Both the position numbers and the translations under genes were made by a program. The notes below the pieces were generated by a model. It had not been told where the DNA came from. It searched no databases and saw only the letters and a list, made by a program, of their open reading frames with translations. Shown here piece after piece: positions 10,219 through 18,580 of a stretch of DNA of 20,642 nt (positions within the stretch are counted from its first letter, which is position 1; each line of letters opens with the position of its first letter). Origin of the DNA: Extensimonas sp963708545 (GTDB taxonomy: Bacteria; Pseudomonadota; Gammaproteobacteria; Burkholderiales; Burkholderiaceae_C); assembly GCA_963708545.1 (NCBI GenBank), contig CAVPUD010000090.1:1-20642 (forward strand), written 5' to 3'.

Positions 10219-10391
10219 CTGGCATACTCCGACGGGGTGCATTGTTGACGTCGGCGGGGACGCCACATCCCCGTCAGGCTAACGATCACCTCTCACGGCG
10301 CGCCTGCATTCACGCCGGACCAGCGCGCAGTGCAGCGAAATACTCGAATTGCTGGGCTATTGCGAACACATTTGGTGTCAAGGTGAATGTG

Positions 10392-10460
10392 ATGATCAAA
10401 AATAGGGTTTTGGCGCTCGTGGCTGCTGGGGCTTGGTCGCGAATCAGGGACGCTGCATGA
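10392..10460 (+). CDS. possible 22-residue leader peptide upstream of the GT4 gene
   Basis: A short frame begins with ATG at 10392 and ends at TGA 10458-10460, overlapping the GT4 start as ATGA. AAGGTG sits about seven bases upstream of its ATG, a plausible ribosome binding site. The product opens MIKNRVLALVAAGAW and is hydrophobic in the middle, like the start of a signal peptide. It could be a coupling leader peptide or the remnant of a lost gene; chance is also possible. Confidence 0.3.
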   Translation: MIKNRVLALVAAGAWSRIRDAA

Positions 10461-11668
10461 GACTCGCGTATTTCATCAACCAATACCCCAAAGTAAGCCA
10501 CAGCTTCATTCGGCGGGAGATTCTGGCGCTGGAGCGCCAGGGGACAACCGTTATGCGCATGGCTTTGCGCGGTTGGGACGACTCGGTGGTGGATGCAGAA
10601 GACCAGGCCGAACAGGGGAAAACGCACTATGTGCTGCGTGGTGGACTGCGTGGTCTGTTGGGCGCTGTGCTGGGGCAGTTGTTGCGTAACCCGGTGCGCT
10701 TGTGCAGGGCTTGGCTGCAAGCCAGCCGCATGGCCCGCATGTCTGATCGACCCTTGCTCTACCACTGGATTTATCTGGCCGAAGCCTGCAAGCTGCTGGC
10801 CTTGCTGCGCGGCTCTGGGGTGGAGCACGTGCATGCCCACTTTGGCACCAATTCGGCCGAGGTGGTGATGCTGGCTCATGCTTTGGGTGGGCCGGGTTTC
10901 AGCTTTACCGTGCATGGGCCGGAAGAGTTTGACAAACCGCAGGGTTTGCACCTGCGCGAGAAGATCGAACGCGCCCGCTTCGTGGTGGCCATCAGTTCTT
11001 TTGGGCGCAGCCAGTTGTACCGATGGGTAGGGCACGCGCACTGGCCCAAGGTGAACGTGGTGCGCTGCGGGTTGGAGGAGTCGTTCCATGCACGAGCCAT
11101 AACACCAGTGCCGGATGTGCCGCGTCTGGTGTGTGTGGGTCGGCTGTGCGAGCAGAAAGGGCAATTGCTGTTGCTGCAAGCGCTGCGTGAGGTGCGCGCG
11201 CAGGGCATGGCGTGCGAACTGGTGCTGGCGGGCGATGGTGAGATGCGGCCCGCGATAGAGCATTACATTCAGGCAAACGGCTTGCAGCCGGCGGTGCGCG
11301 TCACTGGCTGGATCAGTAGCGCCCAGGTGCGCGAAGAGCTGCAGTCTGCGCGCGCCATGGTGCTGCCCAGTTTTGCCGAGGGGCTGCCAGTGGTGATCAT
11401 GGAGGCGCTGGCCTTGGCCAGACCGGTGGTGACTACGGCGATTGCCGGCATACCTGAGCTGGTGCGCCACGGCGAGCAGGGCTGGCTGCTGCCCGCAGGA
11501 GATCAAGACGCTCTGGTGGCCGCCATGTGTGAGGTGCTGGCCGCACCCCCCGCGCAATTGAGCTCCATGGGCTTGGCAGGCAGGGAGCGGGTGCTGGCGC
11601 GCCACGATGTGGACACGGAAGCTGCCAAATTGCTGGCCTTGTTTCGGCAAAGGGGGACTAGTGAATAG
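10457..11668 (+). CDS. GT4-family glycosyltransferase
   Basis: This is a 403-residue GT-B fold glycosyltransferase (family 4), a cytoplasmic or peripheral-membrane enzyme that would add one sugar from a nucleotide donor to a lipid-linked polysaccharide intermediate. The N-terminal half holds HVHAHFGTNSAEVVMLAHAL (124-143) and FTVHGPEEFD (150-159). The donor half holds VCVGRLCEQKGQLLLLQAL (225-243), LAGDGEMR, VTGWISS and the retaining E-x7-E motif as SFAEGLPVVIMEAL (E308, E316) followed by RPVVTTAIAGIPELV. The start at 10457 follows a short coupled frame. The end overlaps the next gene by eight bases, and the gene leads a plus-strand run of exopolysaccharide/exosortase genes. Colanic-acid WcaL-like and exosortase-associated glycosyltransferases are the nearest types I can name; the sugar is unknown. 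Confidence 0.92.
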   Translation: MRLAYFINQYPKVSHSFIRREILALERQGTTVMRMALRGWDDSVVDAEDQAEQGKTHYVLRGGLRGLLGAVLGQLLRNPVRLCRAWLQASRMARMSDRPLLYHWIYLAEACKLLALLRGSGVEHVHAHFGTNSAEVVMLAHALGGPGFSFTVHGPEEFDKPQGLHLREKIERARFVVAISSFGRSQLYRWVGHAHWPKVNVVRCGLEESFHARAITPVPDVPRLVCVGRLCEQKGQLLLLQALREVRAQGMACELVLAGDGEMRPAIEHYIQANGLQPAVRVTGWISSAQVREELQSARAMVLPSFAEGLPVVIMEALALARPVVTTAIAGIPELVRHGEQGWLLPAGDQDALVAAMCEVLAAPPAQLSSMGLAGRERVLARHDVDTEAAKLLALFRQRGTSE

Positions 11669-12851
11669 CAGTTTGCTGTGGATGCTGCCGCTGGCGCTGC
11701 TGGGTGTTTTGCTGCTGCTGTGGACGGTCGTATTGTTGATTCAGGTGTATGCCGCAGCTTGGGTGTGGCGTGCCCAGATCGCTGACAGCCCGGACGAAGC
11801 ACCGACCCTGGCCGTACTGATGCCGGCCCATGACGAAGCCACTGTGATTGCCCAGACGGTGGCCGAGGTGCGTCGGCACCTGCGACAGCAAGACCGCTTG
11901 CTGGTGGTTGCCGACAACTGTGCCGACACCACAGCCGAAGTGGCGTGTGCCGCGGGTGCGGAGGTGGTGGAGCGCACCGACCCTGTATTGCGTGGCAAAG
12001 GCTACGCACTGGCGTATGGTCTGGCATGCCTGACGCAGCGGCCGCCGCAGGTGGTGGTGGTGGTGGATGCCGACTGCCGCTTGGCACCTGGGGCGTTGCA
12101 GCGTCTCGCGGCGCAGGCCTGGAAGTTGCAGCGCCCGGTGCAGGGCTTGTACCTGATGCAGGCCGGTGCCGGCAGCGGCCTGAAATTGCGTGTGGCCGCT
12201 TTCGCATGGGCATTGCGCAACCACTTGCGGGCGTTGGGATACAAGTGCCTGGGGTTACCCTGCCAGCTCATGGGAAGTGGCATGGCATTTCCTTGGCCAT
12301 TGGTGCAGCAAGTGAGTTTTGCCACGGGGCACATTGTGGAAGACCTGAAGTTGGGGTTGACCTTTGCCGCGATGGGCAAGCCACCGTATTTTTGCCCCGA
12401 GGCGGTGGTGGTGAGCGACTTCCCGGCCAATGAGCAAGGCGTGCAAAGCCAGCGCAAACGCTGGGAACATGGACATCTGACGGTGCTGATGCAGGACGCG
12501 CCGCGCTATCTGGCACAGGCACTATGGCAGCGCAATGGGAGCTTGTTGGCCCTGGCGCTGGACATGAGCGTACCGCCGTTGGCTTTGCTTGCCTCCTTGT
12601 GTGCGGCATACACCATGCTGGGGGCGGTAGTGGCTTGGCAAACGGCTGTGGTGTGGCCGCTATTGGTAGGCGTGGGCGCTTGTGCGGCGCTGCTGGGTGC
12701 AGCGTTGCAGGGATGGATGCTGGTGGGGAAAGCCTGGGTGCGCGGCCACGAGTTGCTGCTAGTGCCAGTTTACATTTTGCGAAAATTGCCTTTGTACCTG
12801 GCTTTTCTTTTCAAGCGGCAGGTGGCTTGGGTAAAGACCCGGCGCGACTAA
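11661..12851 (+). CDS. membrane GT2-family glycosyltransferase
   Basis: This is a 396-residue inner-membrane family 2 glycosyltransferase. An N-terminal membrane segment (about 5-35) is followed by a GT-A domain with LAVLMPAHDEA (50-60), VVADNCAD (82-89), the metal-binding DAD of VVVVVDADCRL (D136, D138), MGSGMAF (204-210), IVEDLKLG (225-232, general base ED) and QSQRKRWEHG (262-271, a Q-x-x-R-W type motif of acceptor-binding GT2 enzymes). Two or three further membrane segments lie after residue 290. I chose GTG at 11661 because AGGGGG stands just before it and the membrane anchor begins there; the in-frame ATG at 11607 lies inside the GT4 gene. Likely role: addition or polymerisation of a sugar during exopolysaccharide synthesis. 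It overlaps the GT4 gene by eight bases and ends two bases before the next gene. Confidence 0.9.
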   Translation: MNSSLLWMLPLALLGVLLLLWTVVLLIQVYAAAWVWRAQIADSPDEAPTLAVLMPAHDEATVIAQTVAEVRRHLRQQDRLLVVADNCADTTAEVACAAGAEVVERTDPVLRGKGYALAYGLACLTQRPPQVVVVVDADCRLAPGALQRLAAQAWKLQRPVQGLYLMQAGAGSGLKLRVAAFAWALRNHLRALGYKCLGLPCQLMGSGMAFPWPLVQQVSFATGHIVEDLKLGLTFAAMGKPPYFCPEAVVVSDFPANEQGVQSQRKRWEHGHLTVLMQDAPRYLAQALWQRNGSLLALALDMSVPPLALLASLCAAYTMLGAVVAWQTAVVWPLLVGVGACAALLGAALQGWMLVGKAWVRGHELLLVPVYILRKLPLYLAFLFKRQVAWVKTRRD

Positions 12852-12853
12852 GC

Positions 12854-13609
12854 ATGGATACAAAGCCTCTGCCAGATTGGGCGGTTCGTTGGGAGCGGGT
12901 GCTTCAGGTGTTGCGTCTGGTGCCGGGAATGCCCGAAAAGCAGGCTTTGGTGCATGAGCTGCTGCAGCCTCTTGAGCGGCCGCGGGTGCTGGCTTTTGTG
13001 AATGCGCACGCCATGAACATGGCGGCACAGCAGGCCGAGTTTGCCGGCTTGCTGATGCAGGCGGATGTGGTGCTGCGCGATGGTTCGGGCATGCAAGTGC
13101 TGCTGCGCATGCTGGGGCGGCCGCCCGGACTGAACATGAATGGCACAGATTTCATCCCAGAGTTGCTGGCTGCCTGCCGTGGTAAGCGCGTGGCGCTCTG
13201 GGGCACCCAGGACCCCTATCTGGAGCAGGCCAAGTGCAGGATGGCTGCCGAGTGGGGCGTCGAATGTGTCTCGTGCCTCGATGGTTTTTTGGCCGATGCA
13301 GACTACTTGGCCGCGATGCGGACAGCGGCACCTCAGGTGGTGATTCTGGGCATGGGCATGCCCAAGCAGGAGCGGATCGCTGCATTGCTGAAGCAGGCCA
13401 ATTCCGTGGGCTGCCTGGTGGTGTGCGGTGGCGCCATCTTGGATTTTCTCGGTGGGAGGGTGGCGCGTGCCCCAAGGCTGTTCCGGCAGACGGGTCTCGA
13501 ATGGCTATACCGCCTTGGGTTGGAGCCGCGCCGCCTGTACCGCCGCTATGTGCTCGGTAACCCCGCGTTTTTATGGCGCGCAGCTAGGTTTCAAGGCATG
13601 CGTAAATAG
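12854..13609 (+). CDS. WecG/TagA/CpsF-family glycosyltransferase
   Basis: This is a 251-residue member of the WecG/TagA family (GT26), which adds an N-acetylmannosamine-type sugar to an undecaprenyl-linked acceptor at the inner face of the membrane. Visible family motifs: AFVNAHAMN (47-55), VVLRDGSGM with Asp75 (likely catalytic), NGTDFIPELL (96-105), VVILGMGMPKQE (162-173), VCGGAILDFLGG (190-201), and the C-terminal membrane-association segment TGLEWLYRLGLEPRRLYRRY (213-232). ATG at 12854 comes two bases after the GT2 stop, supporting an operon; a longer frame from 12524 overlaps the GT2 gene and is not credible. In exosortase loci such an enzyme commonly helps build the associated exopolysaccharide; the donor sugar here is inferred from family only. 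Confidence 0.93.
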   Translation: MDTKPLPDWAVRWERVLQVLRLVPGMPEKQALVHELLQPLERPRVLAFVNAHAMNMAAQQAEFAGLLMQADVVLRDGSGMQVLLRMLGRPPGLNMNGTDFIPELLAACRGKRVALWGTQDPYLEQAKCRMAAEWGVECVSCLDGFLADADYLAAMRTAAPQVVILGMGMPKQERIAALLKQANSVGCLVVCGGAILDFLGGRVARAPRLFRQTGLEWLYRLGLEPRRLYRRYVLGNPAFLWRAARFQGMRK

Positions 13610-13692
13610 CCCGACTGGCTCAAGCCCTCCGTGCTGGGAAGGTACATTTGAATGTTGGTAACTGCTAGTATCCGTGGCCCCTACTTCGTGAT

Positions 13693-15249
13693 GTGCAAGT
13701 GACGATCCCATCCAAATTTCGCCTCACCGAGGCTTTGCTTTTTTTTGCGCTGCTGCTGACCTTTTTGGCCTTCGGTGGTGGCCTGCTCGACTTGGTGCAC
13801 CGCTGGTACAAACAAGAGGAATACAGCCACGGTTTTTTTCTGCCGTTGATTTCGCTTTGGCTGTTGTGGAGCCGGCGCCAGGCGTTGCGTGAAAGTGTGG
13901 GCGCGCCCTCTGCATGGGGGCTGGTGGCGTTGGCGCTGAGCGCTGCTTTGCTGGTGCTGGGGGAGGTTACGGCCATTTACCTGCTCATTCAGCTGGGCTT
14001 TTTGCTCGCGCTGGTGGGGGTGGTGCTGTGCTACGGCGGGGTTTCGTTGCTGCGCGTGGCATGGCTGCCCATTGCGTTCCTGCTGTTTGCCATTCCGCTG
14101 CCGTACTTCATGGATTCGCAAATTTCGTGGCGCCTGCAGTTGCTTTCCTCGTCGCTGGGTGTGGCCGTATTGCGTGCCCTGGGGTATGCGGTGTACCTCG
14201 AAGGCAATGTGATCGACCTGGGCGTTTACAAACTGCAGGTGGTGGAAGCGTGCAGTGGCTTGCGCTACCTGTACCCTTTGCTCAGCATCGGCTTTTTGAT
14301 GGCCTACATGTACCCGGCGGCCTTGCGCTGGCGGGTGCTGGTGTTTTTGAGCACTATCCCTATCACTGTGCTGACGAACAGTCTGCGGATTGCCATGGTG
14401 GGGGTGCTGGTGGAGCGCTGGGGCAGCAGCATGGCGGATGGCTTTTTGCACTACTTTGAAGGCTGGGTGATTTTTCTGATTTGCCAGCTTGTCTTGATGC
14501 TCGAAATCTGGCTGATAGAGCGCTATACCCACCGCCGACCGTTGCTGGATGTGCAAAAGTTGCCCACAGTGGCGGCGGTGGTGCCTGCACGGCCTGTAGG
14601 GGCTGGCGTGGGCAAGTGGTTGCCAGCGGGCGTGTTGTTGTTGGCCGGGGCATCGGTGCTGGTGTATGAGCTGGGCGGACGCGCCGAAGAACAGCCCTTG
14701 CGCCAGAGCCTGAAGACTTTTCCGCTGGAGTTGGGTGACTGGCGAGCCCAGCAGGAGTCATCGTTGTCCATAGATGTCGAGCAGGCGCTGGGGTTCAGCG
14801 ATTACGTGCTGGCGGACTACGTAGACCCGGAGGGCGCACAGGTAAATTTCTACGTGGCTTATTACGCTTCGCAGCGCAAGGGCGTTTCGCCGCATTCCCC
14901 GCAGGTGTGTATTCCGGGGGGGGGCTGGGTGATTTCTGGTATCGAGCAGGTAAAGTTTCCGCTAACCGATGGCAGGCCTATGGAGGCGGTGCGGGTGCTG
15001 ATTGATAAAAGTGGGCAGCGGCAGCTGGTGTATTACTGGTTTGAGCAGCGTGGACGACGCATTTCGAACGAATATTGGATGAAGTGGTACCTGTTGCAGG
15101 ATGCTTTGACGCGCAACCGCACCGATGGTGCGTTGGTGCGTGTGGTGACGGCTTTAGGCCCATCAGAAGATGTGCAGCGCGCGGACGAGCGCCTGCAACG
15201 GCTGGTGAGGCTGGCTGTACCTATGCTTGGACCCTATGTGCCCGAGTGA
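13693..15249 (+). CDS. xrtD: exosortase fused to EpsI domain, XrtD-like
   Basis: This is a 518-residue multipass inner-membrane protein. Residues 1-280 form an exosortase, the transpeptidase-like enzyme thought to cut C-terminal PEP/VPLPA sorting signals. Catalytic residues are visible as Cys187 in VVEACSGLRYL, Arg232 in VLTNSLRIAMVG and His253 in GFLHYFEGW. Residues about 305-518 form an EpsI domain with one membrane segment (about 309-326), LGDWRA (347-352) and HSPQVCIPGGGW (401-412). The fusion, VEACSGLRY and GFLHYFEGW fit the XrtD (VPLPA-specific) branch as I remember it, but XrtA proteins can also be EpsI fusions, so the subtype is less sure than the family. The start is uncertain: GTG at 13693 (or 13699) after an in-frame stop at 13666-13668, with no clear ribosome binding site. 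A 9-G run (14936-14944) lies in the EpsI motif. Confidence 0.9.
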   Translation: MQVTIPSKFRLTEALLFFALLLTFLAFGGGLLDLVHRWYKQEEYSHGFFLPLISLWLLWSRRQALRESVGAPSAWGLVALALSAALLVLGEVTAIYLLIQLGFLLALVGVVLCYGGVSLLRVAWLPIAFLLFAIPLPYFMDSQISWRLQLLSSSLGVAVLRALGYAVYLEGNVIDLGVYKLQVVEACSGLRYLYPLLSIGFLMAYMYPAALRWRVLVFLSTIPITVLTNSLRIAMVGVLVERWGSSMADGFLHYFEGWVIFLICQLVLMLEIWLIERYTHRRPLLDVQKLPTVAAVVPARPVGAGVGKWLPAGVLLLAGASVLVYELGGRAEEQPLRQSLKTFPLELGDWRAQQESSLSIDVEQALGFSDYVLADYVDPEGAQVNFYVAYYASQRKGVSPHSPQVCIPGGGWVISGIEQVKFPLTDGRPMEAVRVLIDKSGQRQLVYYWFEQRGRRISNEYWMKWYLLQDALTRNRTDGALVRVVTALGPSEDVQRADERLQRLVRLAVPMLGPYVPE

Positions 15250-15274
15250 TCAACGAAACGATGGGGTGAATGAC

Positions 15275-17677
15275 ATGAAGGGTAAGCGAAAGTCCGGAAC
15301 ACTGGGCAAATGGACATTGGCCGCAGCCGTGGTTGTAGTCTTGGGGTGTTCCTCGCCTGAAGAAAAGGTGGCACGCTTCAACGCGCGTGGAACCGAACTC
15401 ATGGCCAAGGGCGAATGGATGAAGGCGCGGCTGGAGTTTCAGAACGCCTTGCAGCTCAACCCCAACTATGTCCCCGCGCTGATGGGGCTGGTGGACATTG
15501 CCGAGCGCTCTGCCGAGTGGGACAAGGTGTATGCCTTGCTCAGCAAGGTGGTGGAGGTGGATGCCACAAACTTGAAAGCGCAGCTGCGCTTGGCCAAGCT
15601 GCTTTTGGCTGCAGGGGCGTTGGACAAGGCCTTGGCGGCAAGCGATGCTGCTTCGGCCTTGGCTCCCGAAGATGCCGACGTGCTGGCCTTGCGAGCGGCA
15701 CTGATGTTCAAGCTCGACGACCGCAAGAAAGCGGTGGAACTTGCCCAACAAGCCTTGCGCAAGGAGCCTGCCCAAGCCGATGCGTTGGTGGTGCTGGCTT
15801 CGGAGCGCCTGGCGGCAAACGATGCTGCGGCTGCCGTGCAGTATCTCGATCAAGGCCTGGCCGCGAATGAGCGCGACGTGGCTCTGCAGCTGATCAAGGC
15901 GCAAGCCCTCGAAAAAATGGCCCAGCATGAGCAGGCCGAGCAGGTGCTTCGCAAGCTGATTGCGCTTTATCCGGACAATAAATCCTTTCGGACGCTGCTG
16001 GCGCAGTATTACATGCTGCATGGGCAACAAGACAAGGCCGAGGCGGAATACCGCGCTACCGTGCAGGCATTTCCAAAAGACTTGCAGGCCAAGCTGGATG
16101 TCGTGCGTTTTCTGGCTGCGGCGCGCGGCGAAGACGCCAGCCTAGCCGAACTCAACAAGCTGATCGCAGCCGAACCCAAGAACCATGAACTGCGCTTTGC
16201 CCTGGCGAGCACGTTGTTGGCGCAAGGAAAAAGCGCGGAGGCAGAAAGCGTGTTTCGCGAGGTGATTCAGCAAGCGGACACCGACGAGGCCGGTCTGAAA
16301 GCGCGCAATGCGCTGGTCGTGGAACTGCTCAAGCGCGGCGACAAGGCGGGTGGCCAGAGCTTGATCAAGGAGGTGTTGGCGAAAGACGAGCGCAATGAGC
16401 AGGCTCTGCTGTTGAAGGCCAGCGTGGCCATGGACGAGCAGCGCCTGGATGACGCCGTGGCAGACTTGCGCACCATCTTGCGCGACGTACCCAACTCGGC
16501 GCGCGCCATGGCCTTATTGGGCAGGGCACACGAATTGCAAGGCTCGCGCGATCTGGCGATGGATTACCTAGGGCGTAGTTTTCAGGCGGGCAAGCAGCAA
16601 TCGCCTCAGTTTGGCGTGAATTACGCGCAATTTTTGCTGCAAAGTGGCAAGGCCAAGCAGGCGCAGGAGGTCTTGCGTGAGGTATTGGGGATCACTCCCA
16701 ACCACGTCCCGGCGCTGCAGTTGTTGGCGCAAGCTTACTTGAGCACCGGCGACCTGACCAATGCGCAAGCCGTTGCGGATGCGGTCGCCAAGATGAAAGA
16801 CCAGACCGCAGCGGCGAGCCAGATTCAGGGGGCGGTATTTGCCGCACGACGCAATTTTGACAGCAGCATCGCGTCATTCCGAAAGGCCTATGAGTTGTCA
16901 CCTACCGAAGTGCGCCCCATGATGGCCTTGGTGAGCACTTATCTGGCCGCGGGAAAGAGCAACGAGGCCGTCTCTTTCATGCAGGGTGTGGTTAAGGCTT
17001 CTCCAGACAATCTGAATGCACAGTTGTTGCTGGCGCAGTTGCTGCAGCAGACAGGGGATACGGCAGGTGCCCAAAAGGCTTACGAAGCGATGATTGCGCA
17101 CGATGCGCGGTTTGCGCCGGCGTATGGCGGTTTGGCCGCACTGTTCTCCGCGCAGGGTAAATGGACCGAAGCCGAAGCCACGCTTGAAAAAGGATTGAAG
17201 GCTGCGCCAGCGGATTTCAATTTGCGCCTGGCGCAGGCGGGGGTATTGGAGGCGCTCAACCGCATCGACGAAGCCATCGCCGTGTATGAACAGCTCATCA
17301 AAGAGCGGCCGGGCGCGGAGGTGGTGGTGAACAACCTTGCCAGCTTGTTGGCAGACCACCGCGAAGACAAAGCCAGTGCAGAAAGGGCCTACCAATTGGC
17401 CCAGCGCCTGAAGAATACCAACGTGCCGCAGTTCAAGGACACGCTGGGCTGGGCCAGCTACCGCGTGGGCAAGAACGAGGATGCAGTGGTATTGCTCAAG
17501 GCGGCGGCAGATCAGCTGCCAGACAGGGCTGTGGTGCAATACCACTATGGGCAGGTGCAGCTGGCCAGAAACAACAAGGCCTTGGCGAAGCCGGCTTTGG
17601 AAAAGGCGGTGGCGCTTTCGGCCAAGCAGCCTTTCCCACAGGCGGAAAGTGCCAAAAAAGCGCTGCAAGGGCTGTGA
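15275..17677 (+). CDS. prsT: TPR-repeat lipoprotein, PrsT family (PEP-CTERM system)
   Basis: This is an 800-residue lipoprotein made almost wholly of tetratricopeptide repeats. The leader ends in AAAVVVVLGC, a lipobox with Cys25 as the lipidation site, followed by SSPEEK. TPR-like helices then fill residues about 30-795 with recurring A-x-x-x-Y/F-x-x-A-L/I and P-x-N/D patterns, for example LEFQNALQLNPNYVPALMGL and VYEQLIKERPGAEVVVNNLA. Length, lipobox and position between an exosortase and an ExeA-like ATPase match the PEP-CTERM-system TPR lipoprotein (PrsT). It probably sits in the periplasm anchored to a membrane and scaffolds polysaccharide or protein export. I chose ATG 15275 because it gives a normal signal peptide with GGGGTG before it; the frame is open to 15227 but that overlaps the exosortase end. 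It ends three bases before the ATPase gene. Confidence 0.92.
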   Translation: MKGKRKSGTLGKWTLAAAVVVVLGCSSPEEKVARFNARGTELMAKGEWMKARLEFQNALQLNPNYVPALMGLVDIAERSAEWDKVYALLSKVVEVDATNLKAQLRLAKLLLAAGALDKALAASDAASALAPEDADVLALRAALMFKLDDRKKAVELAQQALRKEPAQADALVVLASERLAANDAAAAVQYLDQGLAANERDVALQLIKAQALEKMAQHEQAEQVLRKLIALYPDNKSFRTLLAQYYMLHGQQDKAEAEYRATVQAFPKDLQAKLDVVRFLAAARGEDASLAELNKLIAAEPKNHELRFALASTLLAQGKSAEAESVFREVIQQADTDEAGLKARNALVVELLKRGDKAGGQSLIKEVLAKDERNEQALLLKASVAMDEQRLDDAVADLRTILRDVPNSARAMALLGRAHELQGSRDLAMDYLGRSFQAGKQQSPQFGVNYAQFLLQSGKAKQAQEVLREVLGITPNHVPALQLLAQAYLSTGDLTNAQAVADAVAKMKDQTAAASQIQGAVFAARRNFDSSIASFRKAYELSPTEVRPMMALVSTYLAAGKSNEAVSFMQGVVKASPDNLNAQLLLAQLLQQTGDTAGAQKAYEAMIAHDARFAPAYGGLAALFSAQGKWTEAEATLEKGLKAAPADFNLRLAQAGVLEALNRIDEAIAVYEQLIKERPGAEVVVNNLASLLADHREDKASAERAYQLAQRLKNTNVPQFKDTLGWASYRVGKNEDAVVLLKAAADQLPDRAVVQYHYGQVQLARNNKALAKPALEKAVALSAKQPFPQAESAKKALQGL

Positions 17678-17680
17678 AGC

Positions 17681-18511
17681 ATGTACGAAGCATTTTATGG
17701 ATTGAAGGAAAAGCCATTTTCCATTCAGCCAGACCCCGATTTTTTGTTCTTGGGTAGGCGCCACAGTCTGGCTTACACCATGCTTCAATATGGAATCCAA
17801 AACCGAGCCAATTTTTCAGTGATTTGTGGAGATATTGGCTGTGGCAAAACAACGCTGATACGCCACCTGCTGAACCAGCTGGGTCCAGACCTGACGGTGG
17901 GTTTGGTATACAACACCCACCAGGATATTGCCGATTTGCTCGAATGGATCATGCTGGCCTTTGGGCAGCCCTACGAAGGCATGTCCGCGGTGGCCCGGTA
18001 CGATGCGTTTCAGCGCTTTTTGATCAACGAGTATGGCGCTGGCCGCAGAACCATCCTGATCGTCGATGAGGCGCAAAATCTGAGCGTCGCGGCGCTGGAG
18101 TCCTTGCGCATGCTGTCCAACATCAATGTGGACAAAGACCAGCTGTTGCAGGTGATCTTGGTCGGCCAGCCGCAGTTGCGTGATCTGCTACAAAAGCCCG
18201 AGCTGCTTCAGTTCGCACAGCGCGTGGCGGTGGATTTTTTCATTCCGCCGCTGACTCCTGAAGAAGTCGCCGCCTACATCACGCACCGCCTTCAGGTGGC
18301 AGGCAGGGAGGAGCCACTTTTCACGCCCGCCGCAGTGCGGCGTATAGCCCAAACGTCGCATGGGGTGCCGCGTAGTATCAACATCCTGTGCGACACGTTG
18401 CTGGTCTATGGTTTTGCTTCGGATAGCGTAGCAATCGATGAAGCGCTGGTGGACGAAGTGTTGCGCGACAAGCAGGAATATGGGGTGCTCTCTGGACCGC
18501 CGATGGCATAG
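17681..18511 (+). CDS. ExeA/GspA-like AAA ATPase of the PEP-CTERM/exosortase locus
   Basis: This is a 276-residue cytoplasmic AAA ATPase of the ExeA type. It opens YEAFYGLKEKPFSIQPDPDF, the standard start of this family, then has Walker A GDIGCGKTT (50-58), Walker B TILIVDEAQN (124-133), a sensor region MLSNINVDKDQLLQVILVGQ (144-163) and arginines at AQRVAVDFFIPPL. Exosortase loci carry a specific subfamily (the putative secretion ATPase of PEP-CTERM loci) and this gene fits it by sequence and place. It lacks the extra C-terminal peptidoglycan-binding region of full ExeA proteins. Role by family and context: energising or regulating assembly of the export machinery for the polysaccharide or surface protein. 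The ATG at 17681 is three bases after the PrsT stop. Confidence 0.92.
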   Translation: MYEAFYGLKEKPFSIQPDPDFLFLGRRHSLAYTMLQYGIQNRANFSVICGDIGCGKTTLIRHLLNQLGPDLTVGLVYNTHQDIADLLEWIMLAFGQPYEGMSAVARYDAFQRFLINEYGAGRRTILIVDEAQNLSVAALESLRMLSNINVDKDQLLQVILVGQPQLRDLLQKPELLQFAQRVAVDFFIPPLTPEEVAAYITHRLQVAGREEPLFTPAAVRRIAQTSHGVPRSINILCDTLLVYGFASDSVAIDEALVDEVLRDKQEYGVLSGPPMA

Positions 18512-18519
18512 ACCGTTCA

Positions 18520-18553
18520 GCTCATTGAGCGGGGGGAGGGGATGCTTTAACCT
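18520..18553 (+). promoter_or_regulatory. possible promoter and palindrome before the PEP-CTERM gene
   Basis: TTGAGC (18525-18530), a 17-base G-rich spacer and TAACCT (18548-18553) form a weak sigma-70-like promoter. An inverted repeat GCTCA-T-TGAGC (18520-18530) overlaps the -35 and could be an operator. This would let the surface protein be expressed separately from the operon. The -10 is poor, so this is tentative. Confidence 0.3.
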
Positions 18554-18580
18554 TCGGCTACAGTTTTTACGGAGGACTCA

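Noticed and set aside
10225..10285. Hairpin CGGGGA/TCCCCG after the GNAT gene as terminator
   Set aside because: The stem is only six bases and no T tract follows.
10310..11650. 446-codon minus-strand frame opposite the GT4 gene
   Set aside because: The plus strand has an intact GT4 glycosyltransferase; the antisense product is His/Gln-rich without recognisable motifs.
12051..12067. GTG tandem repeat
   Set aside because: It encodes the valine strand before the DxD motif of the GT2 enzyme, normal for the fold.
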